A stretch of 64,000 nt of DNA from Shewanella eurypsychrophilus (GTDB lineage Bacteria > Pseudomonadota > Gammaproteobacteria > Enterobacterales > Shewanellaceae). Positions 41,956-50,666 of the stretch are shown here, in pieces (positions within the stretch are counted from its first letter, which is position 1; each line of letters begins with the position of its first letter). Position numbers and translations under genes: made by a program. The notes under the pieces were generated by a model. That model saw only the letters and a program-made list of their open reading frames with translations, searched no databases and had not been told where the DNA came from. The DNA lies in NCBI RefSeq assembly GCF_007004545.3, contig NZ_CP045503.2, positions 5,334,501 through 5,398,500 on the forward strand. Reading direction: 5' to 3'.

Positions 41956-42869
41956 TAGAAACGATAACCAATACTGAGCATGCCGCTAGTACGAGTACCA
42001 AACCCAACCTCTAATAGGAGATCGACATGCTTGTTAATCGATATTTGCCCTCCGACAAGTCCATTCCATTTATCTTCAAGGTGCTGATTGACTTCAAACT
42101 TACCGGTCGACAGGAAGTCAAAATCATTACCTATGCCAATATCATGCAAATAGCCGCTAAAGGTCTGCTCCACATTTTGGTACATGGCACCAAACCAGAT
42201 TTGCATATCATTATTGCCACGTTGGAAGCGATATCCAGCCCGAGGTGACACCACTATGGTGCTTATCTCACCATCGAGAATGTTTAAATTGGTGTTGGTA
42301 TAATTCACATCTAATAATGCAAACCAATTACCTATACCTCCAACTAAAGTACCGCCAACACCATAGGTGAAGCCTTTAAAATGAAGCTCAAAATCGAAGG
42401 GGTCTGATTGAATGTTACAAGGGTTAAACTGGCAATAAAGAGGCGGGAGGATCGAGGTCAAGTCTGCATCAACTTGAACATTAGCCACGCTACTGCCTTC
42501 GGTATGGCCTAACACTGCGTAAAAATTTAAAAATGGCAACAGCCAAACATCAGCGCGGAGTGTCAGGGTCTGAGAGTCCTGTAGCGCTTCGGAGCCAGTG
42601 ATCGACAAGGCGTCATCAATAATGGGGCCTAATCCAGAAAATGAAACCGAATCAACCACCAAAGGCTGATCCATTGTCATATAGGTCATGCTCAGTCCGT
42701 AGGGTTTTGGTAGCTCATGGCCTAAATCTATTGCTTCCTGCGCCCATATTGGAAAGGCTCGGGCATATTTTTCATTAGCTGGTTCAACTTCGATTGCCCA
42801 AACAGACACACTAGAAATCGAGACGAAAAGTAGCACTAACCAGAGTGAAGTAATGGGTGTTTTTGACAT
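41955..42869 (-). CDS. Outer-membrane beta-barrel protein of unknown role
   Basis: The start is placed at ATG 42869 because AAGG lies 6 bases upstream and a signal peptide (MSKTPITSLWLVLLF to SVWA) follows; a longer frame begins 12 codons earlier. The product is about 304 residues with many alternating strands, QLxDxW-like loops and a C-terminal GMLSIGYRF, ending in Phe. It is the first gene of an operon with DUF4056 and Omp85-type genes. I do not recognise a named family. A perfect palindrome lies about 155 bp upstream. Confidence 0.65.
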   Translation of the reverse strand: MSKTPITSLWLVLLFVSISSVSVWAIEVEPANEKYARAFPIWAQEAIDLGHELPKPYGLSMTYMTMDQPLVVDSVSFSGLGPIIDDALSITGSEALQDSQTLTLRADVWLLPFLNFYAVLGHTEGSSVANVQVDADLTSILPPLYCQFNPCNIQSDPFDFELHFKGFTYGVGGTLVGGIGNWFALLDVNYTNTNLNILDGEISTIVVSPRAGYRFQRGNNDMQIWFGAMYQNVEQTFSGYLHDIGIGNDFDFLSTGKFEVNQHLEDKWNGLVGGQISINKHVDLLLEVGFGTRTSGMLSIGYRF

Positions 42870-43020
42870 GCTGAGCCTTAGAAAATTCATGAGCAATACG
42901 CACAAGCTTGCCTGATGAATATCAAAGCTTATGCCTAGCTGTTATGCAGAAGTGCATTTTTTAGCTGTAACTGACTTCTAGCTGAAACAGGAAGTGTAAA
43001 ACAGAAGCAGATATAAAATG

Positions 43021-43034
43021 AATGAACGTTCATT
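43021..43034. promoter_or_regulatory. Perfect palindrome AATGAACGTTCATT
   Basis: A 14-base perfect palindrome with AT-rich flanks (AAAATG before, TTTAT after) lies about 155 bp upstream of the barrel/DUF4056/Omp85 operon. Sites of this look bind TetR-type repressors elsewhere. No matching regulator gene is adjacent. Confidence 0.4.
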
Positions 43035-43168
43035 TTATATTAGGAATATGAAACAAATCTGAATAGAGACGGTTTATAAACTGAAGGAGGGAGTAATACC
43101 AATCGGTATCAACACCTAGAAAGTGAGTTACGGTCTATCTTTATCACTAATAAATCAACAAGAAGGAG

Positions 43169-44524
43169 TTAACGCTGCTGACCTTTAAAGTCATCGAATC
43201 GACCAGCTTCATCAGAATTAACTAACGTGAAAGTATCATGGTGAATATGCCTCTTTATCACAATATCGATGATGGTCGTCTGATCGGGCTTGATTAACTG
43301 ATCCACCTGCTCAGGCTCACAATGATACTCCGCAGCCTGATAGTAACTAAATCCAGCATCGGGTCTGGCAACAAGCTTTAGGCCAATTTGGCCCTCAGCA
43401 ACACTCAATAACTTATTGGTATCTAAATAGAAACTGACACAATTTTGATTCACTGTGTTTTTTTGTTTATCCAGCATAAAGCCTTTAGGCAACGCCCCTG
43501 GATGGAAGCTTTTACCACTGAGCAGATAAACATCAAAGTCAGTCACCTTATGGCCTAAGTCATCACTCACGCGTATTACCAACATACTATATCTACGCTT
43601 CTTCTTGACCTTATCACTGCGCGTTCTCATTGCTTCCAATACATGGGTATACTGAGCTCTATTCGTCACTGACAGGCACTCTAAAATCCCAGAGACAACT
43701 GGTTTTCTATTGGCATGTTTGCCCTTTACCGAGCCCATAATCCCCATCGTAGTGCCGCTATGACTCCCATTGGGGATGATCTCAAAGGCAACCTGCTGAA
43801 GTGGCTGCTTTTTATCAACTAAAGTGAGCCGCTTTACACAGCGGTTCTCGAAATCCTGACAAACCAATTCATCTTCCTGCTCTAGACGCATACTGATGAA
43901 ATTTAAATTGGCAGCCGAGGTTCTTACTACTCCGTCAGAGCCAGCCTCACCGGTATAACTATTCATATAGTCATACAGACTCTTATCTATGGCCTCCCCC
44001 GTGAACACGAAGGGGTAAATATCTGTTTGGCTAAAATCATAATCTAACCACTTAAGGTTTAATCTGTACTGTTCATCGGCGCCAAGCTCAAGCCAGTCCA
44101 ATATTTTTTGCCCTGGTTCAACGCCATCGAACCATGCTCTGAGGCGACTTAGCCTAGATTTACCCAGCTGAGCTAACGCTGATCCATGATTAGCTGGGGC
44201 CAACATGATCAAGTGTTTGAGGGGGGATTGAGTCAGGTTATTTCCATAGTATTGCTCAAGCCAGGCGCGGATCACTGGCCCACCTGTGGAGTGAGTGATC
44301 ACTGAAAACGCTTGCCCTGCCAATTCTCGCTTTCTTGCAGACTCAAAAGCGATGGCAATATCTTCTAATGTCACCTCATCATCAAAACTAATATAGCGAC
44401 CAAGATGAATATGCTTGATATCTAGCTTAAGTTCAGCATTCGCTAGTTTAATTAAAGCTTGAGGCAACGCACCATAAGTATTGGTGCTTGTCACACTCCA
44501 ACCATGGACAAAAACCAGCTGCAT
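43169..44524 (-). CDS. Lipase/esterase-like alpha-beta hydrolase
   Basis: From ATG 44524 (GAGG six bases upstream) the product is about 451 residues. QLVFVHGWS is the usual oxyanion segment of lipases and VITHSTGGPVI holds the nucleophile, with Thr in place of the first Gly of GxSxG. The C-terminal third (after about 300) is not part of the hydrolase fold. No signal peptide is visible, so it is cytoplasmic or exported by another route. Substrate unknown; phospholipase or triglyceride lipase activity is possible. It stands alone. Confidence 0.72.
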   Translation of the reverse strand: MQLVFVHGWSVTSTNTYGALPQALIKLANAELKLDIKHIHLGRYISFDDEVTLEDIAIAFESARKRELAGQAFSVITHSTGGPVIRAWLEQYYGNNLTQSPLKHLIMLAPANHGSALAQLGKSRLSRLRAWFDGVEPGQKILDWLELGADEQYRLNLKWLDYDFSQTDIYPFVFTGEAIDKSLYDYMNSYTGEAGSDGVVRTSAANLNFISMRLEQEDELVCQDFENRCVKRLTLVDKKQPLQQVAFEIIPNGSHSGTTMGIMGSVKGKHANRKPVVSGILECLSVTNRAQYTHVLEAMRTRSDKVKKKRRYSMLVIRVSDDLGHKVTDFDVYLLSGKSFHPGALPKGFMLDKQKNTVNQNCVSFYLDTNKLLSVAEGQIGLKLVARPDAGFSYYQAAEYHCEPEQVDQLIKPDQTTIIDIVIKRHIHHDTFTLVNSDEAGRFDDFKGQQR

Positions 44525-44750
44525 GTTCAACCTCAACTAAGTCTAAATTTCAATAGGTTAATATATCAAAATAATGCGTAAAAACAAGCTGATATATTTG
44601 TATTTCATCTATACCTAAGCGCACATTATCCGTATGCATTCCAGTAATCACCATCGGATTAATTGTGAGTTAATATTCAGTTAAGGTTCAGTGACGCTCA
44701 CCTATGATGCTCCCAAGAACAAGACCCGTACCTACAATGAGAGCAATTTT

Positions 44751-45386
44751 ATGAACAACAAGATGAATAAGACCCCCTTAGTTTTAGCTGCTGTGATCAC
44801 ATCTGTATTCTCTATCCCGACCATGGCTGCTGATTGGTTTGTTGGCGCTGGCGTTGGTGCACAACAAAATGGATATGACAAGGTTGTCACCGATACAGGT
44901 AAAGATCCGAAAGAAGTCACATCCTCTTCATCTCTCACACACGATAATGAGTTCTATATGGTTCGTGGGGGTGTTTACCTTGATGATAGTAGCCGCTTAT
45001 ACGGCACATATTCCTATAATGCTGATGACAGTACTACTCAACAGAGCTTTATAGCCTCATATGACTACTTAGTGCCACTCGGCAGTGGCAGATTAAACTG
45101 GTTTATCGGCGCTTCAGCAGGATCTAACCATGTTAGCCCAGAATCCGAGAATATGAGTTCAGGCAATAACTTCGTCTGGGGTGGCCAGACAGGTTTCATC
45201 TTTAACATCACCGACAACTTAAGCACCGAAATTGGTTATCGATATCTAGATCAAGATTACTCTATCAGTAATGCGCCAGATGAGATTGATGAGCCAGTTG
45301 CAACACCAAAAGCGGGGAGTGAAGTAACCACACTTTCAGCAACTGACTCTCAGCAGGTATACCTGAGTCTAGATTACCGCTTCTAA
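44751..45386 (+). CDS. Small outer-membrane barrel protein, first of a tandem pair
   Basis: The start is set at ATG 44751 because a signal peptide (to IPTMAAD) follows; the frame opens 20 codons earlier. About 211 residues with an OmpA-like or OmpW-like eight-strand pattern, ending in LSLDYRF. It shares ADWFVGAGVGAQQN, NEFYMVRGGVYL and LSTEIGYRYLDQDY with the next gene (45804-46415), so the two are paralogues. A pair of hairpins separates them. The function is unknown; stress-responsive membrane stability is usual for such barrels. Confidence 0.75.
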   Translation: MNNKMNKTPLVLAAVITSVFSIPTMAADWFVGAGVGAQQNGYDKVVTDTGKDPKEVTSSSSLTHDNEFYMVRGGVYLDDSSRLYGTYSYNADDSTTQQSFIASYDYLVPLGSGRLNWFIGASAGSNHVSPESENMSSGNNFVWGGQTGFIFNITDNLSTEIGYRYLDQDYSISNAPDEIDEPVATPKAGSEVTTLSATDSQQVYLSLDYRF

Positions 45387-45391
45387 CCTAA

Positions 45392-45427
45392 ATGTCAGTC
45401 TAGCTAGATACTCGTCTAGTCTGACAT
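45392..45427 (+). terminator. Stem-loop after first small barrel gene
   Basis: ATGTCAGTCTAG (45392-45403) pairs with CTAGTCTGACAT (45416-45427) with one mismatch. No T run follows, so it is a weak terminator candidate. Confidence 0.5.
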
Positions 45428-45432
45428 CATTA

Positions 45433-45464
45433 GAGTGAAGTCATAATCTATTATCACTTCACTC
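45433..45464. other. Second long stem-loop
   Basis: GAGTGAAGTCATAAT and ATTATCACTTCACTC pair over 14 of 15 positions around a 2-base loop, only 6 bases after the previous hairpin. Role unknown; possibly 3'-end protection. Confidence 0.45.
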
Positions 45465-45697
45465 GCATTAACACCCCTCAACACTAAGCGAGCTAGAAAT
45501 AAACTCAAAAAAAACGCATAAGAAAAACACATAATACAAGAATTATTAGTGATCCCTAAAATTCCCGCAAATCCAAGCACACCAAGACTGACAGCCCAAT
45601 TCACTCAATATATCTAATACTTAGATCATTACTCATGTTTATTCCATTCAGTTATTGTTCAGACTGATCCGACTAGTATGCCCTCAACGAAAAGCAA

Positions 45698-45777
45698 ATG
45701 ACTTAAATTTAAGTCGCTTAAATCTAAGTCACTAAACAGTAAATCACTGAACATAAGTTACTTAAATTTGAGTCACC
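45698..45777. repeat. Short iterated repeats upstream of second small barrel gene
   Basis: CTTAAATTTAAGTC, CTTAAATCTAAGTC, ACTAAACAGTAAATC and ACTTAAATTTGAGTC are imperfect repeats of about 16 bases in series. Several are internally palindromic (TTAAATTTAA). They may be multiple binding sites for a regulator of the barrel gene. Confidence 0.5.
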
Positions 45778-45803
45778 ATATTTTTAGAGAGTGAGAACAT
45801 ACT

Positions 45804-46415
45804 ATGAAAATCAAATCTTTAGCAGTAGCAGCAGTAATCGCCACAGCAATGTCAGCCCCAACAATGGCTGCAGACTGGTTCATCGGTGGTGGTGTTGGCG
45901 CACAACAAAACACTTATAAAGGCTCATCACAAGCAAATGTTGATCCTGGATACAACGCTCAGAACTTCAAAGAAACCGAAAATAATGAGTTCTATGAAGT
46001 ACGTGTTGGTGCATATCTGAATGATAACAACCGTGTTTACTCTACTTACAACTATAACTCAGACGACTTCACTAGACAGCAGAGCCTAATGCTCTCTTAT
46101 GACTACCTTGTCGGTCTAGGTGCTAGCAATAAGTTAAACTGGTTTATCGGTGCGTCAGCTGGTGTTAACCACATTAGCCCTGACACTGACGAGCTAAGCT
46201 CGAAGAATCGCTTCGTATGGGGTGGTCAAACAGGTCTAATGTACAAGATCAATGACAAACTAAGTACTGAGATTGGTTATCGCTACCTTAAACAAGACTA
46301 CGATGTATCTGAGACTTACCCAGTTCCAGCACCAACAAACAACATAGGTTGGACTGATCAGGCATCACTACAAGATAGCCAGCAACTTTACCTATCGGTT
46401 GATTACCGTTTCTAA
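45804..46415 (+). CDS. Small outer-membrane barrel protein, second of a tandem pair
   Basis: The 203-residue protein has a signal peptide ending APTMAAD and a barrel-like body ending LSVDYRF. It is a paralogue of 44751-45386. The ribosome site GAGAG is in place before ATG 45804. Upstream lie the iterated repeats, and a strong terminator follows, so the gene is a unit of its own. I do not recognise a specific named family beyond small OmpA/OmpW-like barrels. Confidence 0.77.
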   Translation: MKIKSLAVAAVIATAMSAPTMAADWFIGGGVGAQQNTYKGSSQANVDPGYNAQNFKETENNEFYEVRVGAYLNDNNRVYSTYNYNSDDFTRQQSLMLSYDYLVGLGASNKLNWFIGASAGVNHISPDTDELSSKNRFVWGGQTGLMYKINDKLSTEIGYRYLKQDYDVSETYPVPAPTNNIGWTDQASLQDSQQLYLSVDYRF

Positions 46416-46426
46416 GCGACTCATTT

Positions 46427-46455
46427 AAAAAAAGCCCCTTACGGGGCTTTTTTTA
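46427..46455 (+). terminator. Terminator after second small barrel gene
   Basis: A run of A, GCCCC, loop TTAC, GGGGC and a run of seven T form a classic terminator. Confidence 0.88.
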
Positions 46456-46802
46456 TACCTGATAATTCAGCTAACGACCCACTTAACTGTGATGAAATTA
46501 GCAATAAGCAGAAGTCGATGACGGAAACATCTATAAATAAAGACACTGCTGAAGATAAGGCTGAATAAGTCGCAGCATAAAAGCTAGAGAATGCCTCGAA
46601 ATAGAGTCAATTACCCGCTAATAAGTTAGCATTTCAAGTAAAAAAATGGCTATTTCGCTAACGCTTAAGTAACAAGTACAAAAAATAATCATTTCTTTCT
46701 ACTTTTCAGAGACTTTTTTCATCATTAGGCATAATTAACTATTCACTACAGTCCTTGCACTGATAGAATAATCACACCATCCAGAAACTATTAGGACTTC
46801 CC
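46456..46802. other. Gap before zapB
   Basis: No gene is seen in these 347 bases. The sequence is AT-rich with many stops and should contain the zapB promoter, but no clear -10/-35 pair or operator stands out. Confidence 0.4.
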
Positions 46803-47006
46803 ATGAGCCTTGAACTACTGTCCAAGCTGGAGACTAAAATCCAAGCTGCACTTGAAACTATCGAGCTATTGAAATTAGAGCTTGAAGACGAGAAACTGAA
46901 GAGTGTTACTCTAATTGAGCAAAACCAACAATTGAACCAAGATCTTACTTCTTGGAACGAAAAAGTCACTGGACTTGTTGGCTTGCTCAATGAAGAAGTG
47001 AGCTAG
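46803..47006 (+). CDS. zapB: Cell division protein ZapB
   Basis: The 67-residue protein is almost all coiled coil (heptads from about 5 to 50, ending WNEKVTGLVGLLNE). It starts MSLELLSKLETKIQAALETI, close to the [20 protein letters not shown] of Escherichia coli ZapB, and is only slightly shorter. ZapB is a cytoplasmic Z-ring partner of ZapA. An 8-bp stem-loop at 47036-47061 overlaps the end of the converging next gene and may end transcription. Confidence 0.88.
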   Translation: MSLELLSKLETKIQAALETIELLKLELEDEKLKSVTLIEQNQQLNQDLTSWNEKVTGLVGLLNEEVS

Positions 47007-47044
47007 TTATAGCTTTTTATAACTTGTTATAGCATAAGCGAAGG

Positions 47045-47257
47045 TTACGCAATCTTCGCTTCGCTACTTTGACTCTCTATTAATGCATTTAATTCTATAA
47101 TCGCCTGTTTCACTTTCGGCATACTCTTCCTTGGTAATAAAAATCTCCCTTTTTCGAATTCTAATCGACCTAAGTCTTTAACCCAGATCACCCCAGACAA
47201 AAAAATCCGCGCGTGTTTAACGATAATCTTTGGTGCGTAGACAGGAAAAACTCTCAC
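47045..47257 (-). CDS. Small conserved-looking hypothetical protein
   Basis: The frame encodes 70 residues (MRVFPVYAPKIIVKHARIFL at the start) preceded by a good ribosome site (GGAGG, 6 bases before ATG). The middle is basic and beta-like, the C-terminal part helical. I do not recognise the family. The ribosome site and clean frame argue that it is real. It converges with zapB. Confidence 0.5.
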   Translation of the reverse strand: MRVFPVYAPKIIVKHARIFLSGVIWVKDLGRLEFEKGRFLLPRKSMPKVKQAIIELNALIESQSSEAKIA

Positions 47258-47550
47258 GTTGCCTCCTTGTGTTTCATTACTTTAACTGCTTGCTAAAACT
47301 ACTTGACTAAAAAACGACCTTACCCGTTGCACTTTATATTTAGTTTTATCGGATAAGACTCTGTCTTTGACCTGTGTTTTACCATGAGAGTTGCATTAAA
47401 TAATGTTTTTTTTTGTAAACAATTGAATCCGTATGCTTACCCATAAAATTTCCTCTTGTCTATCAGACTAATAGCTAGGAAATAAGTTTAAATGTCACTT
47501 GCCAAGAATTTGACACCCTGCTAGATTAGACTTGTTACTCAGGGTAAAAT

Positions 47551-47605
47551 TGAGCCTTATGGCTCAGCGACCGTATTTCTTGCGACCAGGAAATACGGTT
47601 TTTTT
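47551..47605 (+). terminator. Orphan double hairpin with T run; possible small RNA 3' end
   Basis: TGAGCC-TTAT-GGCTCA (47551-47566) is followed by ACCGTATTTC (47570-47579), GAAATACGGT (47590-47599) and a T run to 47605. No protein gene precedes it on the plus strand for over 500 bp. TTGACA at 47509 could be a -35 box, though the -10 is poor. A small RNA of roughly 70-80 bases is possible. Confidence 0.55.
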
Positions 47606-47719
47606 ATGCCTTTCTCAAGTGAAAAATTCAAATTCACGACCGTTATACCAATCAGTATAAGACAATGACGGCCTTAAACATTCGCGGCTAAAGCCGCTCC
47701 TACATTTCGATGATATCCC

Positions 47720-48093
47720 CCTTATCCATATGGGTCAGAAGTGGGGAATGCCAAAATGATGCGAGGAGCATCAACGGCCCGTGGGCAATCGACATAGCTC
47801 TTGATTACGGCTCTTGATTACAAGCAGCCCGACACAAGGTCGATTATTAGCCTTGACCCACACGGACGTGGGGAATGCCAAAATGATGTCAGGAACATCT
47901 TTGGCCCGTGGATAATAGACATAAGTGTTCCAGACACTAAGCCGGTTGCTTACCTTGACCCACACGGTCTTAAATGTTCCAGACATTTCGAAGGCATTCC
48001 CCATATCCATATGGGTCAGAAGTGGGGAATGCCAAAATGATGCGAGGAGCATCAACGGCCCGTGAGCAATCGACATAACTCTTTATTACTACT
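47720..48093. repeat. Cluster of long direct repeats
   Basis: A unit of about 94 bases at 47720-47813 recurs at 47999-48093 nearly unchanged (TATCCATATGGGTCAGAAG, then GTGGGGAATGCCAAAATGAT and CGAGGAGCATCAACGGCCCG). A partial copy lies at 47868-47927. Open frames across it have no ribosome site and I treat it as non-coding. The gap upstream (47258-47719) also lacks genes apart from the double hairpin. Confidence 0.7.
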
Positions 48094-48119
48094 CTTTATG
48101 ACGAGAAGCCAGACACAAA

Positions 48120-48150
48120 GCAGATTAGTAGCCATCCATGGCTAATCTGC
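48120..48150. other. Stem-loop downstream of the repeat cluster
   Basis: GCAGATTAG (48120-48128) pairs with CTAATCTGC (48142-48150), with further pairing inside (CCAT and ATGG). It has no T run; role unknown. Confidence 0.35.
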
Positions 48151-48165
48151 ATAAGTGTTCCTGAC

Positions 48166-48192
48166 ACAAAAAAGGAGCCGTGAGGCTCCTTC
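48166..48192 (-). terminator. Terminator of dsbA
   Basis: On the minus strand AAGGAGCC, TCAC and GGCTCCTT are followed by TTTTGTG, just after the dsbA stop. Confidence 0.82.
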
Positions 48193-48213
48193 TGTAGATA
48201 TGCAGCTATAAAC

Positions 48214-48825
48214 TTACTTCATCGAAGTCAGGTAGTAAGCGATATCTAAAAGTTCGTCATAAGACTTGATTGAACCTGTCTCAACACGATACTTGCCATT
48301 CACTACAAGTGCTGGAACACCGGATATTTGTGCATTAGCAGTAGCTCGCTTCATCTGAGACATCTGAGCACTCACCATAAATGAGTTTGCTGCGGCATCG
48401 AAATCTTTGCCCTCTACACCATTAGCAATAAACAGCATACGGAGGTCATTACGGTTAGTGAAATTCTGTTTCTTATCATGGATCGCAGCAAAAATTGCCT
48501 TCTCGATTTTTTCATCAACTTTGAGCTGATGAGCAACGGCGAAAGCACGTGACATCTCTACACCCATTTCACGACCAATAAACTCAACATGGTTCTGCTT
48601 AAAGGTAACCCCTTCAGGCTTGTTAGCTTTTATTTTTGGAACTTCTGTCTTAGAAAAATTGTAGCAATGACCACAATAAAACGAGAAAAACTCAGTAATT
48701 TCAGGTTTAGCCGTGGCTGGACCTTGGTTGATCACTGTGTAGTGAACACCTTCTTTATAATCGGCGGCAATAGCGGCCATCGGTGCCATCAAAAATGCAA
48801 CGGCAATCAATAATGCTTTTTTCAT
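48214..48825 (-). CDS. dsbA: Thiol:disulfide interchange protein DsbA
   Basis: From ATG 48825 (MKKALL) the product is 203 residues with a signal peptide ending AIAAD and a DsbA fold. The active site is CGHC (Cys51 and Cys54) where Escherichia coli has CPHC; the cis-proline SGVPALVVNG is present. It introduces disulfides into exported proteins. The frame extends eight codons upstream, but the signal peptide favours the inner start. It lies downstream of srkA on the same strand, as in enterobacteria, though 146 bp separate them. The middle residue may shift its redox potential. Confidence 0.93.
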   Translation of the reverse strand: MKKALLIAVAFLMAPMAAIAADYKEGVHYTVINQGPATAKPEITEFFSFYCGHCYNFSKTEVPKIKANKPEGVTFKQNHVEFIGREMGVEMSRAFAVAHQLKVDEKIEKAIFAAIHDKKQNFTNRNDLRMLFIANGVEGKDFDAAANSFMVSAQMSQMKRATANAQISGVPALVVNGKYRVETGSIKSYDELLDIAYYLTSMK

Positions 48826-48995
48826 CTTCTTGTATCCCTTATTTCGCAAACTGCAATGTTCAAAATGGAGTTGTGTCTAGCATAATAAAACATTTGAGAT
48901 TATCCCAAGCAAAAAGTTCAATCTTCTGTTACAAAATGATTTTATTATCAATATATAGATTAGTCATAATATCAAACTTTACCCATTAACATTGA

Positions 48996-50000
48996 TTAAT
49001 AACCAGGCATCAAGCTTAACGCTGGCTCATCTAATACTGCTAATTGCTCTTTAAATGCCAAGATCTGTTGCTCCCAATATCTCTCCTCTGCATACCAAGG
49101 AAAATTCATCGGAAATGCCGGGTCATCCCAACGTCGGCTCAGCCAAGCATTATAATGCAACATGCGCATAGCTCTTAATGGCTCAATCAGCTTTAGCTCT
49201 TTAGCATCAAACTCACAAAACTCTTCGTAAGCTTCCAGCAAGATCTCTAACTGAAGTTGCCTCTGTGAGCTATCACCGGTGATCATCATCCATAGATCTT
49301 GAATTGCCGGCCCAGTGCGCGCATCATCCAGATCGACAAATCCTGGGCCGTCGGGAGTCCACAAGATATTGCCCGGATGAAGATCCCCATGCAAACGTAT
49401 ATGCTTGGGATTCTGCTGATTCCAGATCTCCTTCGATTTATCCAATACTTGTTCGACAATAGTGAAATAGGGTAACACCAAGGATGATGGTACATGTCCC
49501 GATTCTTTCAACCAAAGCAGAGACTCATCCCCCAAGACCTGTGGGTTCACGAGATCCCTATGGGCAAACTTCCCCTGCTTCGAATATTGATGGATACGAC
49601 CAATGAAGCGCCCTGTTGCCTCTAACTGCTCTAAGTTATCCACCTCAAACGCACGACCGCCTATGGAGGGAAACAGGGCGAACCTGAAACCTTTATACTC
49701 ATGCAATGAGCGGCCATTGATGATCAGCGGCGTCGCAATCGGTATCTCTTCATCGAATAACGCCTGGGAAAAGTCATGCTCTTCTTGTATCTGCTCATCA
49801 CTCCAACGCTGTGGACGATAAAACTTGACCACGTAACGCTTGCCGTTATCACAGCGGAATTGATAAACACGATTCTCATAACTGTTGAGTGCTAGCAAAC
49901 CCGTTTCTGGATAGATCCCCAGACTTTCAATTGCATCCAAGATGAGATCAGGCGTCAACGCCTGATAATGAAAAGCCGAACCTTGTTTGTCTGCAGTCAT
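48996..50000 (-). CDS. srkA: Stress response kinase A
   Basis: The 334-residue protein is an aminoglycoside-phosphotransferase-like kinase of the SrkA/YihE family. Visible features are YVVKFYRP (ATP-binding lysine), IRLHGDLHPGNIL (catalytic Asp) and GFVDLDDARTGP (metal-binding Asp). YihE kinases protect cells in stress and sit next to dsbA in many gammaproteobacteria, as here. Its ATG overlaps the stop of the DUF3630 gene (ATGA), so the two are co-translated. Confidence 0.92.
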   Translation of the reverse strand: MTADKQGSAFHYQALTPDLILDAIESLGIYPETGLLALNSYENRVYQFRCDNGKRYVVKFYRPQRWSDEQIQEEHDFSQALFDEEIPIATPLIINGRSLHEYKGFRFALFPSIGGRAFEVDNLEQLEATGRFIGRIHQYSKQGKFAHRDLVNPQVLGDESLLWLKESGHVPSSLVLPYFTIVEQVLDKSKEIWNQQNPKHIRLHGDLHPGNILWTPDGPGFVDLDDARTGPAIQDLWMMITGDSSQRQLQLEILLEAYEEFCEFDAKELKLIEPLRAMRMLHYNAWLSRRWDDPAFPMNFPWYAEERYWEQQILAFKEQLAVLDEPALSLMPGY

Positions 50001-50290
50001 AATAACTTCCTCAGCAGGCTAGCCAGATATTCCAACACTTCAAAATCATCTGCTCGCTCGACACTAAACCAGCAAATATCACCATAAAATTCATAATTAA
50101 GCTGAATATGAGTGCCTTCAAACATCAACAACCATTGATGTCTATCTGCGCCATCATGGCGTTCAATCACTCTGCAATCTGTCGCTGTAACCAATGGCTC
50201 TGCAAACACATGAAACTGTTCAAAATCAATATCTGCTTGAATAGATAAGCTGTTTGACCCAGCATCTAAGGTTAATGAATCTAACTTCAT
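49997..50290 (-). CDS. DUF3630 family protein
   Basis: From ATG 50290 the product is 97 residues (MKLDSLTLDAGSNSLSIQAD). The longer frame adds 17 codons with no ribosome site, while AGAG lies in front of the inner ATG. The sequence fits the small DUF3630 family of Shewanella and relatives; it has no signal peptide and no known function. It overlaps srkA by four bases, so it probably belongs to the same unit. Confidence 0.68.
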   Translation of the reverse strand: MKLDSLTLDAGSNSLSIQADIDFEQFHVFAEPLVTATDCRVIERHDGADRHQWLLMFEGTHIQLNYEFYGDICWFSVERADDFEVLEYLASLLRKLL

Positions 50291-50366
50291 TATTACTATC
50301 TCTGTATAAATATAAAAAAGCCACAAGGACAAGTGGCTCAATCAAAGCAATGATGATTTACATCGA

Positions 50367-50666
50367 CTATAACTCAAGTTTATCAATAAACTTCTCACAA
50401 CTTAGCGCCTTACCTTCAATGGCGACACACAGGTGACCACACTGATAGCTCCCAATACCTGATTCACTCAGCTTAGCCATGCCAGCACCTTTTAGTAGGC
50501 AATGCTTTGAAGTAGCGTAGTAACCTGAGATATGTTCGCTTAGTTTAGCTTCATGCGGAATATCTTTAGTGTCAGCATAATAGAATAGCGTCCACTCTGG
50601 GTTTTGTGTGCAAGCGGTCAAAGATGAAACAAATAGACCCAATAAAAATATTCTGATAAATCCCAT
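50367..50666 (-). CDS. Small lipoprotein of unknown function
   Basis: The 99-residue protein has a lipobox (SLTACT, Cys19) and a short periplasmic part with four more cysteines, including CLL, CGHLC and SCEK, that could form two disulfides. I do not recognise the family. It lies upstream of the DUF3630 gene on the same strand with a 76-bp gap containing a hairpin-like AAGTGGCTC segment. dsbA nearby would supply the disulfides, but that is only proximity. Confidence 0.6.
   Translation of the reverse strand: MGFIRIFLLGLFVSSLTACTQNPEWTLFYYADTKDIPHEAKLSEHISGYYATSKHCLLKGAGMAKLSESGIGSYQCGHLCVAIEGKALSCEKFIDKLEL

Noticed and set aside
41708..41977. Plus-strand frame over the DUF4056 gene
   Set aside because: It is opposite a well-supported lipoprotein gene and has no features of its own.
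45416..45604. Minus-strand frame of 62 codons after the first small barrel gene
   Set aside because: It covers two strong stem-loops and AT-rich DNA and has no ribosome site.
47509..47605. Spot 42 small RNA
   Set aside because: The hairpin position is suggestive but the conserved 5' sequence of Spot 42 is not there.
47771..48076. Open frames on both strands across the repeat cluster
   Set aside because: They lie wholly within direct repeats, lack ribosome sites and have no recognisable domains.
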